Of a stretch of DNA of 64,000 bases, positions 1 to 14,100 are shown piece by piece (the stretch's first letter is position 1; each line of letters starts with the position of its first letter). Both the position numbers and the translations under genes were made by a program. A model generated the notes under the pieces. That model saw nothing but the letters and a program-made list of their open reading frames with translations, was not told the origin of the DNA and made no database searches. Source of the DNA: Lytechinus variegatus (taxonomy: Eukaryota; Echinodermata; Echinoidea; Temnopleuroida; Toxopneustidae); NCBI RefSeq assembly GCF_018143015.1, contig NC_054746.1:12701532-12765531 (forward strand), written 5' to 3'.

Positions 1-554
1 GGGGCTTTTGACACAGATATTAGTTTCATCAGGGGTCCTTAACTTGATGAAGCCTAAATTGAAACATGGAGATGACGATGCAGCCTTGCGCTTGACGATG
101 CAAAGAACATTAATACCCATTTACGTAGAATTTCTCCTTGATCGCTTATCCTACATAGGTAATAATGCAGGCTGGGAAGTCACGGTACTTTTAAACAATA
201 GTCAGAGGAGACATTTTAGCGACAGACCATGTATGGGCTTAAGAAACAGGCATTCACTCTACTTTTTTACTGGAACGACGACCCAGAAACATGCTTCATG
301 TAATTGATCAACCGAACATGGAAAGTCAGAGAGATTAATTTAGATTGCATCTGACGGACAACAGAAAGAGAGAGAGAGGAAGAGGTAAGATGGAGGGGGG
401 GGGGGGGGGGGGAGAGTGAGAGGTACAAGTAGGCGGAGACATTGATTGAAATGAATCATCGCATGAGGGGTGGCGGTGGACAGACATTCATATTCTCGAT
501 TATATCAATTCCATTATACTTCAATAAGAAGAATTCAAGCACATGCACATTAAA
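1..554. other. Presumed PPP1R21 3' intron; poly-G tract
   Basis: No exon or known element recognised. A purine-rich stretch at about 363-420 contains a G run of roughly 16-18 bases near 396-412. Open frames here lack any resemblance to known proteins. Confidence 0.5.
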
Positions 555-1001
555 GGAAAATTTCATCCTGACAAGAAGTTAATTGTAAAAATAGTAACAA
601 CAAAAAATGTAATAAATAAAAAATATTGGTGAAGGTTTGAGAAAAATCTATCAAAGTTTAAAAAGATATTTAACAAAGTTTCTGATTTGTGGCATATCAT
701 GTAGTAAAAAATGGTCCTTTTCTCAACAAACTGAAATTAGTTTTTATACCTTCAGTATATCAACAAACAAATCATTTTACACCCACTCCTGAAGAAACAA
801 ATATTTAGTCATCGCGAACCATTAAAAAATTGAAATGTATTCATTTCATACAACATATGGGGCAGCTGCTTGTATATGATGTCACCAATCAAACACTTAA
901 TTAACTTTCTTAATCTTTAATTTAAAGGATTTTCTCAAACCTTCAACAATGTTTTGTATGTTTACAATATACTTTTTTTTCAGGGTGAACTTCCCCTTCA
1001 A
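555..1001. mobile_element. MITE-like element with long imperfect inverted ends
   Basis: The left end (AAAGGAAAATTTCATCCTG... TATTGGTGAAGGTTTGAG) and the reverse complement of the right end (AAGGGGAAGTTCACCCTG... ATTGTTGAAGGTTTGAG) match over about 95 bp with gaps. No coding capacity. TTAA lies beside the left end; the right flank (TCAA) is close but not identical. Confidence 0.75.
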
Positions 1002-1228
1002 TGAAGATGCGTCAAAATTTCAATTCGCAGAAGAGAAACAACATAATATTGTTTGGGTGCATGAGTAGTGACATCCAAAGTTGACCCCCTTCATAAACCA
1101 CCATGCAGACCCCTTTCACACTATACCATGCTGGGTTGACCTAATTATTCATTAGCTGGAATATAATGAATGACAAACAGCCAACAGCGCAATAATGAAT
1201 CAAGGAACATTTTCTCACCCAATAACAA

Positions 1229-1545
1229 GGGGAGCATTTCATGCCATGAAATAGTCAGCGATTTTCCCCTGACTAATAATAATAATTATACTTGCTTATA
1301 TAGCGCCTAACACTTTGTCAGAAGTCTCTAAGCGCTCTACAGTATATGCAGCATAATTACCCTGGCTTTAGCAGTGCAGCTGTTATGCGCGCTACGTTTC
1401 AAGGAATAAATTCCTGCCAGGTACCCATTTACCTCACCTGGGTTGAGTGCAGCACATTGTGGATCAATTTCTTGCTGAAGGAAATTACGCCATGGTTGTT
1501 GTTATTGTTATATGCTACTGAAATTCTTGCATTTGATTGACTGTT
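1229..1545 (+). mobile_element. Family-A MITE interrupted by a SINE
   Basis: The left part GGGGAGCATTTCATG... (1229-1270) and the right part TTGTTATATGCTACTGAAAT (about 1505-1545) are contiguous in other family-A copies such as 18609-18757. Between them lies SINE-like DNA starting with (TAA)n and containing TATATAGCGCCTAACACTTT and GGTACCCATTTACCTCACCT. Confidence 0.75.
1271..1504 (-). mobile_element. SINE body fragment without tRNA head
   Basis: Shares the order of motifs with the tRNA-headed SINE at 50490-50835: (AAT)n, a TATATAGCGC... block, TACAGCATAATTACCC, GGTACCCATTTA-CACCTGGGT, then AAATTACGCCATGG where the other copy enters its tRNA-like head. The head is missing here. Orientation is inferred from that copy. 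Confidence 0.65.
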
Positions 1546-2473
1546 CGTTTCATTTATTAATGCTAAGTTCTACAAGATCTGTTTTCAAACTTTATTTTTA
1601 AAGGGCAAAGTTGTGCATTTTTTCTGTTTTCTAGATTTTTATACAAATTAACCCCTCTCTCTTAAACTAGGTTGACAGTCAGGCCAGATGGCTCCTCATT
1701 TGCTTGTTACATAAAGGTGCAATTATCTGTGGATCATTTATTAACTTAGAACTATAAAGTACTACTATTTTCAATTGTTCTCAAAGTATTTCCTACAACT
1801 GATCCACCTTAATTCTGCCCCCCTACAAGTATAACAAATGAGCATTGTTAATGACTTATTGCAGCATTTCTTTCAAGGCATGCTCTGGCATCTTCCACTT
1901 CAAGGTAGGGTGATCAGCCCATCCCACACATCCAGTACAAGCAAATTCAAGATGAAGTGTGTTAACCGTTATGCAAAAAGGGCAATCTTTAACCACGGTC
2001 ATTAAATGTTCCATTACGCAAACAAAATACCTCATAAGAGACCATATATTCTTCATTTAAGGCCATTTGATCATTGATTAACCATGGGGGAGCTAAGCAA
2101 ACGAGCTCTATATTCTCATCACTCACACTTCTTCAGACTTATGACCATGATATTGTCAGACAAACCTCAATAGACCGCTTGTTATCTGTCTGCAAATGGC
2201 ATTTACAGAAACTTGGACTCATTAGGCGGTTTTTGAGTGTTTCCTTGTCTCTGCGTTATATCACCTGTAGCTTTTGTCTTTCCTATGTCTGGGCGCCAGA
2301 TTACTTTCATTTTCAAGATCAGTACAGCTAACAACATCTCTGGATTATTCCATTCTTACAAGATGAATGAGTGGATGTGATGATTAATAAATCTTGCATT
2401 GTTCTTCAATTCAACACCCCTATGATCAGAATGGTACAACCTATTAATGTATCATCAGACACCTACGCAGTAT
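1546..2473. other. No feature recognised
   Basis: AT-rich DNA with only short non-homologous frames on both strands; no splice-flanked exon resembling the missing PPP1R21 C terminus. Confidence 0.4.
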
Positions 2474-2607
2474 AATGAAGCATTTTTCATGAAGAGTTTT
2501 GTCATTGGTTTTCACTCACTCATTTTCTGTCAGCCAATCAGATGCAAGGATTTCAGTAACTTAAAACACTTGTCAGTTAAAATCTCTAGCTGTTGGAAAT
2601 GCTCCCC
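2474..2607 (-). mobile_element. Family-A MITE copy
   Basis: Reverse orientation. It reads AGCCAATCAGATGCAAGGAT and TTTCAGTAACTTA, and ends GGAAATGCTCCCC. It is the complement of the 18609-18757 copy (CTACTGAAATCCTTGCATCT, GATTGGCTGAGAGC). Imperfect inverted ends, no coding capacity. Confidence 0.75.
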
Positions 2608-3926
2608 AGGTGTCAAGCAATTGTTTGTGTCTGGAGGACTTCCCAACATTGGGATATTATCATTCCAGAAGATCACTTTGAACATGATGGGAATTCATGG
2701 AATCCATGACAAATCAACTTTTTATTTAGAGTTGTTCTTAAATTCTAAACCTTTAAATGAATTTGTGTTTCAGATGCATTTTGTGAAATACGTGATGCAA
2801 GTCATTCTTAATAATTAAAAAAAGAGAGTATATGGAAATAAGAATACAATCCTTTAGAAGAAATATCGGTAATGCAAGAAAAAAAAAAAGAATAGGTTTA
2901 GATTTAACTTTGGAAAGACTGGTATACTTTGATAGTATATGTTTGAATGCATGGTGTTTTAGAATGGATATCTTTCCCTCTTCACAAGTGTACTATATTC
3001 CAGAATAATAATCTCAAAGTCCTTTGGAAGGGCATAGTGTCATTATATCAAAATGTGATATGTACTAAACATTAACTGAGCTATTACTATAAGGCAGTTC
3101 TGATGATTTCGACTACACATGCAACATTCTCCAGAGTATTCTTTTCGAGAAATTGTTGCAATTAATACACTGATTACTTGTTTATTGTCTAAATACTGGT
3201 TACTCTATTGACTGGCCTTGAGCACCTGTTGTTCACATCCTACATCAGTCATTTAAGTTAAATACACATCCACTCAACAACAAAGTCACTCATGAATACA
3301 GACAACCTCAGACAAATCCCTTCATAAAACGCTTCTTATGAGTCTCTTTAGAACAGTGTTTTTAGCATCATTTAAATAAAATCATTGGAATAACCTTTAT
3401 GTAACAATTGATCAGGAAGGCTGGGGGGTGGGTGGGTTAGAGTAAAATCAAATAAGAATGATTTGAACTATGTAATTTGCATGATCTGATTGACATACCA
3501 GCACGCTGTAGCTAGATTGCTTAGGGCAACTGCATACTGTACAGCTGGTCTAAGACCCGTTATGGGAACAATGGGATTTCAAACATTTTCTAACAATAAA
3601 ACAATATAACAATCTTTTTTGAGATTCAAGATACTTATCAGAATACTTCAATCTAGGAATCAAAGTATTCACAGTAATGAATGGCCAAAAATGCTAATAA
3701 TCGTAGCTAATCGTACCATTGCTGGGACACCATTACAATTCTCATCTCAATTTACTTTTATAATTACGAAGAGGGATAAAATGGTAATTAATTCTTATTT
3801 AAGTATTTATTTGATGATTCAGAATTTTTGCCTCCTCTTTACTCAATGATTCTATCTTCCCATCAATTGTTAAAACATTTTATTGAAAATTAAGGTAGTA
3901 GGCTAATCGTAAGGGGGGGGGGGGGG
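2608..3926. other. No feature recognised; poly-G tract at the end
   Basis: AT-rich sequence without recognisable coding or repeat structure apart from a G run at about 3913-3926. Confidence 0.4.
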
Positions 3927-4736
3927 TGATTTAAAACTGATTATGTGCCATAAATCTATCGAGATTTAAAATTTTCAAAACTAAAAAACAATAATAATAA
4001 TTTCATATTTAAACAAAATTAAAGGATTAATCAGTGACGAAATTGATTTTTTTTTTAAAGCTTAGTTTATGTAAACCAAAACACGATACATTGCTTACAG
4101 ACAGTCAACAAACAATCATGTAGTTTTTAATTGAAATACAAATGAAATATCACCATTTATCCATATACACACATACACACACATATAATTGCAATTTCTG
4201 CCAAACAGGAACATTACAAAACATACTTTGTATATAAGTGGGGACACACTTCCCTATGCATCATGTTATTGGGGACAAATACATATGACGATTCATTATT
4301 TGGCGGCACTTTCAGGTGCACACAAATGCATGATTTAAAACTGATTATGTGCCATAAATCTATCGAGATTTAAAATTTTCAAAACTAAAAAACAATAATA
4401 ATAATTTCATATTTAAACAAAATTAAAGGATTAATCAGTGACGAAATTGATTTTTTTTTAAAGCTTAGTTTATGTAAACCAAAACACGATACATTGCTTA
4501 CAGACAGTCAACAAACAATCATGTAGTTTTTAATTGAAATACAAATGAAATATCACCATTTATCCATATACACACATACACACACATATAATTGCAATTT
4601 CTGCCAAACAGGAACATTACAAAACATACTTTGTATATAAGTGGGGACACACTTCCCTATGCATCATGTTATTGGGGACAAATACATATGACGATTCATT
4701 ATTTGGCGGCACTTTCAGGTGCACATAAATGCATGA
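3927..4736. repeat. Near-identical 404-bp tandem duplication
   Basis: Copy 1 is about 3927-4330 and copy 2 about 4331-4733, direct, offset 404 bp. I see only a one-base difference in a T run and one or two changes near the end (CACAAATGCA against CACATAAATGCA). Each copy carries a short ACACAT microsatellite. Recent duplication or assembly artefact. Confidence 0.93.
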
Positions 4737-4950
4737 TTTGGGCCATTTTCAAACGTACTTTGACACCACCTACCTGAGATTTGCAGCTATTTGAGATGTC
4801 ACAAAAATAGGGACCATTCCGGTTTTTAGTAATGTCCTCAGTGTGATAGTGGAGTGTCACATTTTTGTCCCCAATCACAGGGTGATTATAAGCAGGCACA
4901 TACACACATATACACACACACATTCACACATTACTAACGTATTGACATAC

Positions 4951-5103
4951 CTCTGCGCTGAAGTTGACTCCTTTACTGTCGCAAATCTGTTGATGTGTAG
5001 TTAGTTCTGATAGTCTAGATGTGTAATGGCTCTTGATCATATTCTCCCGAGATGTTTCGTCGCTGCCACCGAAATCCATCGCTAATTTATCGGCACTTCC
5101 AAG
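4951..5103 (-). CDS. PPP1R21: PPP1R21 exon 17 (last visible)
   Basis: 153 bp, residues 649-699, phase 0/0, acceptor ATAATAG|CTTGGA, donor GCAGAG|GTATGT. SRENMIKSHYTSRLSELTTH and the following DSKGVNF match human SREDLIKNHYMARIVELTSQ and DSKSVHF. The strong donor shows the gene continues to lower coordinates, where no further exon was recognised. Confidence 0.93.
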
Positions 5104-8100
5104 CTATTATGTCAAAATTAGACAGGAAAATAATACATTTCATTAATAACTGATGCAATTTCAAAATTTTACAACATTACAGAACTCTGATAAAGAATTT
5201 TTCTATTAAAAGCAAAGTGTAATTAGACAATCCATTTGTTAATGATAACGAATGGTGTGGAATGGGGTGCATATTTCTTGATTTCTAGTAGTTTATGTCT
5301 CTACAATAAATCTAAGCAGTATAGAATGAGTGTATAATAAATTTTGTTATTGTGCACTCATATTTTCTAGGGGAATTGTAATAAATAATTCAATAAATCT
5401 TGTATCATTGTTAAGTCAAATGTTTGAATTTAATATTGTGACTTTTATTATCAAAATTGCATTGCAGTAGGTTACACAATTTGGGGACAGGATTCAGAAA
5501 TATGATCTTTGATCAGAAAATGCAAAGGCCAATGCAATTACTTAATTAAGAGCATATTGAGATAAGGTAGAACAGTTTATTTGACAGTAAGGTTTCCTTT
5601 AATCTGTTAAATTTATTCAGTTTAGCTATGCAAATTCAGCTTTGTTTACAGTTTAGTTATGTTGTCATCTATTTTCCGATTGAATTTCACCGCACTTCTC
5701 TGTCATTCCTTCCCAATTTGGGACCACACAATATATAGACAGGCATTTTTCAGGATTTTTTTTCGTGCTCTTCATTTGCTCATTACTCTGTAATTATATA
5801 TTTTCCTGAAAAATATTTGGCAGTTTTCATTTATTTATGGCTTTTTATACTTCATAATTCCAAGTTTTGTTCAATTCTGTGAATATTTTATTTTCTGTTG
5901 TAGCCAGTACAAGAGTTAATCTTTAAGCTTCTTCTTATTGGTTAATACAGTTTTAGTATTAAAGTTCTGTTACTTCTGTGCCCTGTTACAAAAAATACAC
6001 AATTAATTGTACAATTAAGCACAACTGTAAGTCTATGGCACACCTATAAAAAAGTGTACAGTCAATCATAAATATCATGCATATCTCTTTCATATTTGAC
6101 CCCAAACATAAAGAGATATGCTTGATATTTATAACTGATTGTAACTCTTTATATAGGGTATGCTGAAGACTTGCAGTTATGATTATGTGGCAGAGTAGTA
6201 TTTTTTATAATGAATAAATGAAATGCCAAACTTCATCAAGTGAAGTCCCAATTATTTTACATCTGCTGGGTTTATTCCTGTGAAATCATTTCTTCTGCCA
6301 TTAATTGATGCATAACTGTACTTCTTCCTCATCTTTAGTTTGAATATTTTATGGTTCTCCCTTACATACAAGTAACTATGTATTTCCAAATCCAACAACA
6401 ATAATGACAAAATCAAAACATTTCAAATTACAAGGTAAATGTCTGTTACATTTATCATGGAACAACTATGCATATATACATACCATAGAAGTATCTTGGA
6501 CAATGTCATTTGGTTTGGAAGCTGCCGTTGAGGGCGGGATCTTATCTTGAGAAAGTGACTGTCTGATGGTTGGTCCTCCCTGGCCTTTGAGGGCTCCCTC
6601 CAATTCAGTAGATTTCTAGCGAGACATAAATATGGTTGAAGATTTGACAAAAATGCGAAGAAATAAGAAGACTGTACAAAGAAATTTAATGAAACAGACA
6701 AAAGGATCAATAAAACACAGACAAAATTTATATGGCTACAGTGAAAATTTGTCCATGATAGATAACCCTCCAACATTTATGAAACACACGCAAAGTTATG
6801 AATTTGAATTTATTGTCATTTAATTAAATCCGGTTGAATCATTTCTGGGAGTCACAGAATGAACTCTAGTCTTTTGTCAAATTCAGTTGACATGCAATTT
6901 TACTTTTATGCAATAAAGATGCATTTTTTTATGACACTAAGACAAGAAGAATAATGCAACTGACTTCATCCTAAAAATATTAGGTATAAAATGTTTCCCA
7001 CAACCGCGTAGCCAGGATTTCATTTTGGAGGGGGCGGTAAATGCACGCGAAGCGTGCCAACACTTACAGAGCGCGCAAAGCGCGCTCCCTAGGGGGTGGG
7101 TGCAGGGAGGGGGAGTTTCCCCCTCCCGCGCGAAGCGCGAAGCTTTCAGTGTTTCATAAATTAAAATGAAAAGGAGCCGTTTCTCTTGTCTCTAGTACCT
7201 CCAATTCGGTTGACTATATTGCGATTTTGAACCTTGTTTTCAAGTAATTGTGAACGCACAAAAGAGGTATACAATGGAGGAAATTAAATGATAATAACTC
7301 CGCGCGAAGCGCGGAAGCTAAAGCGTTTTATCAATTTTTCTTGCCATAAAAAGGGTCCCGAGAAAAGAATATTCTCAAAGATATATTGAATACTCTCTTT
7401 GGAAAGATCAGATTTGATTAAAAAAATTTAGCAACATTGCATATTTTTAACTCGCAAAACAGAGGAGAAGATTGGTAGAGGAAGATATTCCTCCCCGCGC
7501 AGAGCAATGAAACTCTGAAATTTCAAAGGGCGGACGTTTCATCAAAATGTAGATATCTCTAATACCCAATCGGCTCTAATTCAATTGATTTTCTAAGATT
7601 ATTGAACTTTATTACAAGGAAAATAGTGCGCAAAAAGTTGAAACTTCTGTGATTTATTGAAATTATCTATCTATAAAAAAAAAGGATGCCTAATTTTTTT
7701 TTACTTATCTTGAAGCGCTTCATTTTGAATATAAAGAAACTTAAGTGTTTCTAACTGAGGGCGCAAAACAGGACAGGAGATGAGTGTATACATGGAAATG
7801 ACATGAAGTTTAATACAATTTGATAAAAAATATTGTACTTTTTTTATTTAATACGACACGAATTCCATACCTTCCTTTTTTTAAATTAGGAACCTGTTTG
7901 CCCCAAAATTATGGTGGTTTAGTAATGAGCTGAAAAGCGGGAGAAGTTGACTTTATGGAGGTGACGGCAGAAACTGATATAAAGATTTTACCCGCTCGGA
8001 GCCGACCAGACCAGAAGTTGCGCGATTAATTGAAAAAAAAGATAACTTCATATATTTACTTCGGCCTAACCTTAGGCTCAAATTCATGCCCTAATGTATA

Positions 8101-11100
8101 CAATTTTAACTTTAACTGGCAAGAAGCACATAACTGAGGTGGAAAAACAGGGTTAGAGAAATGGTGGGGGAAACAATGGAGAACTTCAATATTGTCATTT
8201 AACCGCGCGCAGCGCGGAAGCAAAATTCATGTATAAATTTAGAGCAAGAAGAGTGAAGGAGTTTCTCTTTTGAGAAAAAATAAGAATAATAAAAAAAAAA
8301 ACACAAAGCTACCTTTCTGCCCTTTCCTCCCTTCCCTTTTCCTTTTCTCCTCTCTTTTCCCTTCTTTTTTTTTCTTTTGGGGACGTTTTGGGGGGGGCGA
8401 CCGCCCCCACCGCCCCCCCCTGGATACGCGCCTGGTTTCCCATCATCACTATTTCTTATAAAATCACAGGAAAGTACAACCCAATTTACAAAAAGCACTA
8501 TAAAAGAGATTTCTCTTTTATGCTATATATTGAACTTCACTTAGAAAATTTATTGTTAAAATGGAAGAAATTAGTATCCCCAGAACATAAAAAACAACAA
8601 ATAATACGTAACCATGGTTTCAAATGCCTGTTATAATTGAAAAGATGATTGAATTCCATTCCATTTAGTTCCATTAAGTTTAGTCTGGAATATATTTAGT
8701 GCAGTATCAATCCCAGCAGTATATCAACGGAATACGATAACACAGCATTTGTACAGCCAAGGCAGCTAGATATTAACAAAAAAATTGCTTACAAAAATGA
8801 ACGGGAAAGGGTACTCCATTTTATGTAAGGATATAAATGGAGATAAATGCTGAGAAAAATGAGGGCCTTACAAAAAATATGTTATATGGAAGAGGGCTGA
8901 TATTGTTGAAAACTTATTTAATTTTGGAGCCAGAACATATCTAAATTTGGGATCCGATTTTGAAAGGAATATCACATAAATTAAATAATTGCAGAAAAAA
9001 TATTGTCAGCACACCCAAGGATCCCATCAAAACAAAATTGCGTACAGAATTGATTATCAAGGACACATGGGGGAATGAAATGGAGGTACAAATTAGCAAA
9101 TTAACTATAAATGGTATAAGAGACGGGAAAGATCAAATTGGGGAAAGTGAAGGAGAAAAGAGGAAGAAGGGACAACAGGCACAAAGAGAAAAGGATAATA
9201 AAAACAGAGGGGGGAAAGGGAAGGATCAATATAGAGAATACATGATTTTAAAAAGATGAACTAAATCAGCAGATAAAAAAAAAGATATAAAATTATAATA
9301 ATTTATACCTGGTAAGCATTAAATGCAGGGAGTACATGTACTTGTTAAAAAGGGAATTTGGTAAGAAATATACAACTAAGCATAGGAAGATGTACAATTT
9401 GAAAAACACTAGGTGAAGAGGGAAAGCGTTTTCCTGCACAGAAATGGTAAGATGCAAGGGTTTTAATATATTGCCATATTCTTGCCATGCAAGAGCCCTT
9501 GTAAAAGCAAGATATCATTTGTATTACAACCAATGAATCGAATATTAAAAGGAATTTGAGGAATGCTGAGGATAAGAGTTGAGAGTGCAAATTATATTGT
9601 TAGTAAAAAAAATTAACAAAAAGGTCAATAGTTACAGCTCAATTCTAATTGTGGTAGCAAAGAGAATGTTGACCTATTGATGAATTATAATCTGAATTGT
9701 TCACCTTTAATTAGGCTCATGATTTCAATTTCAATTCCAATTTCAATTCCAATTCTGAATCCGATTCTGATTCCAATTCCAATTTTGATTTTGATTTCAT
9801 ATTTTGTCATTTTTAGAATATTAAGACTTTAAAAATGTGTTTTTGACCCCTTTTCATCATCTTTCTATTCAAGTTCCCTTTGGGAGGATGTTGCAAAGTT
9901 TTGAGCGTATGAAATCATTTTCTGACTTTACGATGCGCACATTCAATAATACACAGCCCGTCTGTAATACAATCACTCACTATACAAAACAGGAGTCAGT
10001 TTGAAAAAAAGGTGTCTAAAGAAGTGGGAGAGGTTTTTTTGGAACCGGTCAATTTCACATAATTTCAATTCGCTCAATCTGAACAGAATTTTTCCCAAGC
10101 CTATTTCTCATGTTCGGCCCACCTAATTTGCATAAACTATTGACAAAATTGATAAAGTTTATTTCTACAATGCAATTTTCTAATACACTTTCACTGTCAT
10201 GTATAATGCAAAGTAGAAATGCTCCACAACTTAAAATTCCCTCATCCATATAGGTCTGGCCTATCCTACCAAAACTGGAATTGAGCTTTAAAAGCACCTT
10301 GAGATTATTACAAACACAACAGCCATTATCATATGACATAATCCATAGAAGCACCGGGCATATGTGCAATGCACAAAGAGCGCACATTCCACATGCATAT
10401 CTTACCTCACCATTTTCTTCTTTTTGCTAAGGAAAAGGAAGCAAGGAAAACATTCTCACAATATTTTACATTTTGTTACTTAAAGATCTTTTTTGAAGGA
10501 GTTGATGAAGTCTGAAAATCTACTTTTCATCATATCTTTAATATTACGATGAAGTGATGGTGTATGGGGTTTATATTCACATGTTCTACAAGTAGTTGAT
10601 CTACTTCTCATATAGGGTAATACCATATGGGCTTATTTGGTCTGTTATCAATTGGTCTAATTGCCACTTGGTCTACACTTCATTGTTAAAATACCCATTT
10701 AGTCCAATTCTCATCTAGTCCAAGGCCAGTTAGTCTATGAATCAATGAATAAAAGCCTGAAACATGGAAATTAAAACATACTTCACTCTTATATAACTAC
10801 AATCTTGTTCATAGCTGGTTTCCTTGTTGTTTCTATCACAACAAGTTGTTAATTGTCAGACACAATCTAAGAATTTCATGCTGCAGGGCAATTCCATACA
10901 GGCAACTGATGCAATTCCATTATCAATTATGTTACAGGAGTTGATTGTGGAGCTATGTTTCATTCAGGAATTTGTGTATTCAGGACTATCAATGTGATTA
11001 TCACTGTTTTTATTATGAATATGAAGAAATAATTATGATCATTTTCTCACATGGAATTGCCCTTTTACAAAGGAGAGAGGTAATTGGGTATAACTACGGT

Positions 11101-14100
11101 CCATGCATGCAATCTGTGTACTGGATCATATTTCAAAATTAGCAGTAATGAGTAAAAGTGAATTAAGAACTATTCATCTACAGTTGCTAGAAAAGAAAGT
11201 GTTCAATGGATTTTTGCTGATAATCTAAAATGTTTGCATTCATTTAAAAACATTCCTCAATTAGAAGACTGATCTACTTTTTTTATTAAACAAATATTTG
11301 CTTTGAAAATGAAAGTAGATTTTAGCAATGCTTTGAGACAAGAATGTGCACAGTAGCAACAAATAAAATGAGCTTAACAACTAGACATACAAAGCTTTTT
11401 CATAGCAGAATGTATAATATTGTACTTTGAAGAAATGGATTTGAATGTGATAAATATTATGTCCCTCATCTTTTATTTAAAGTATGAGCTAGAATACTTT
11501 TAGTTTTCTTTTGAATCAGTGATTACAAGCTGTTCAAAATAAATCTTCCTATAATACCATAGTACAGACCTGCATTTGAAGAAGCAGAGAAGCTGTTCTA
11601 AGATTTCTGCAAGCAACTGCTTTAAAAAGCAAATTATGGTTTTTACTATTTACAAGCATCTACGTATCTTGGTTTAATATTTGTAGCTCTATACTGGTGC
11701 ATGGTTGTTTCATGTAATTGACTTTAGGCCACCACACACCTTACGACTGGTCTAAGTTCCACTTTCAGAAGAAATCTCAATTTGCTTATTATCTGAAAGT
11801 ATGAATAAACAGACTCGTTTTGTTTGAGGTTAAAAATATAAAAATACAAATATCAAATTTTGGAGAGTTGCAAGCCTTTGTTTTCGGGTCAAGGCCATAT
11901 TGCATTCAAATCATAGCTGATCATACAACTACCATGATGTCATAAGGATTAGATTATGAATTTGTTGACATTCACAGATTTGAAATAGAAGTATTTCAAT
12001 TGATGATTTATAACTTTCAACAGTAAGATGTTCCATGTCACAATATTTGAATAAAATGCTCTGATTTTTATCAAAAATCTGGTTGCAGACCAATCGTCAG
12101 GTGTGCGGTGGCATACTTCACCTCTGAGAGGTAATATATGAATACAAATTATTTACAGAACAAACCTCAAACCTGACGGGGAAGCAACACCATTCGATCA
12201 CATACCTGTATCTCTCTATCGTATTTGATCTGCAGGAGCTGAGCCTCCAGGACCCAATGCTCCTTCTCCTGCTCCAGCCGGGCTATCCTGGAGCTGGAGG
12301 AGGCCACCTGCTGGGCGAGACCCTCCTTGCTCTCTGTGGAGCTGAGCAGGATCCGTTGGTTCTGGACGGCCGTAGAGTATGGCACTGTTTCGGGGCAAGG
12401 CTGAAAAAGCAACAAAATAATAATACTTATTAAATATGAAGAATTTAAGGACCTATTCCAGAATTCATTAACTGATGTTATTAAAGAGGAAATGCAGAAA
12501 TTGTGTGATCACCTAGAAAAAGTAGAGAGCAAAGTCATGGATCTAGAATCTAGACTCCAGTCTCAAGACCTCACGTTAACGTCGATTCAAGCTAAATATG
12601 AAGGTAGCTTAGAGGAAACAGAAATACTTCAACGGGATATGAACTCTGCTGCGCAATATGCTCACGGGTGAGAGCAAGTATATAGGATTCCCGAGAAAAT
12701 AAATGAAAATACTGAGTAGATAATGATAAATCTTGCACAGAATAAACTTGGTCTACAGATAAATCAGGATACAATAAATCGATTGGATCTAATTGGACCC
12801 TGCAAGCCCTGAAGGTTACCAGAAAACCCACTTCACAACAATCGATCTTTGTGAAGTTTACATCATACCACAAGAGACAGTCCATCTTCTTGAAAGGCAA
12901 ACTACATGTACTAAGAGGTACTCATACGGGAACAGAAGAGGACGTAACTGCCAGCAATAGAAGTTTATTATTGAGAAGTGCACTGCACATAGAGGAAATA
13001 GTCGCAGAATGGCATACTTATGGAAAGATCATAGTACCATTAAAAGCGACTATGGTAACACTATTTGAAGGAGAATACATCAGTTGGTAACCTTGAAAAA
13101 CTCTGAACATTTTGAACTATGAACAATGTACTGGACTTCACAGTGACATTAATTAATTACTGTATTTTGGTCATTGTAGTTTATAATATTATTTGATTTA
13201 ATACTGCTTCACAGCAATATAATTGGGGGATGTGGTGGAATTGTTTTCATAATACCCACATATGTACAATTCATTTTTTCTTCTCATATTAACAGAATGG
13301 TAATGTAGTTTTGCCTCTGTACAATAGAAACTTACATGTAAATGCTCGTTATATCATTACCTCTATCTGACCTATGATTGCATATAGGGAAATATATGGT
13401 ATTAAAAAGATATATTACATCATTATTATAATTTTATATAGTTTTATGTGTAAAAAAAAACAACAACTGGGCCCAGTCTTACAAAGAGTTATGATTGATT
13501 CAATCAATCTCAACTGTGTGGAAATCCATGCAGTGGATCAAAAGAACTAGACAAGTGCAGAGGCACTTTTCATAAAGCAGAATATTGTCTCAGAAATGAA
13601 TTAAGTACAGGTATATCATGATTTCAAAAGTATTATATCATGACTAGCTCTATTCATTCTTATTTACTTGTATTTCAAATCATGCTGTTCATAGAATTAT
13701 TATCTATATAGGGCATTCTAGCAGTGCATTGAAAACACATTATTGGTGAGCATGATTCGCCTATTTAATTTCAAAGCATACTACACGATGGGCTGAAATC
13801 TGATAAATTTCTAATAGGCTTATGTACAAATCTTGCAGAGTAATATCCTGCCATATAGCAGGTCTAATAAATAATGACTATTTAAGACAATAGTAGTTTT
13901 ATTGCATGTCTCTTTTTATCAAGGGACACCAGATATATTCCACTTGCTAGGGCAAATATTGCACTCATCTACGATTCACGCAATGTTCCCAAACTCATGG
14001 GACATTTCCACATTCCATTCTCTGGGATGCCAACCCTTTATCAAATTGCAATATTCTGAGGGATAAAAAAAAAACCAACAACAGATTATTGGTGTAAAAA

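Noticed and set aside
1856-2056. Minus-strand frame as a candidate for the missing PPP1R21 C-terminal exon
   Set aside because: No resemblance to the coiled-coil C terminus, and Cys/His-rich composition inconsistent with it.
8199-8498. Gly/Lys-rich minus-strand frame and overlapping plus-strand frames
   Set aside because: Translations of poly-G and polypyrimidine runs at the end of a repeat element; no codon-like structure or homology.
10055-10387. 110-codon minus-strand frame in a PPP1R21 intron
   Set aside because: No family resemblance, no splice context, composition as in surrounding intron.
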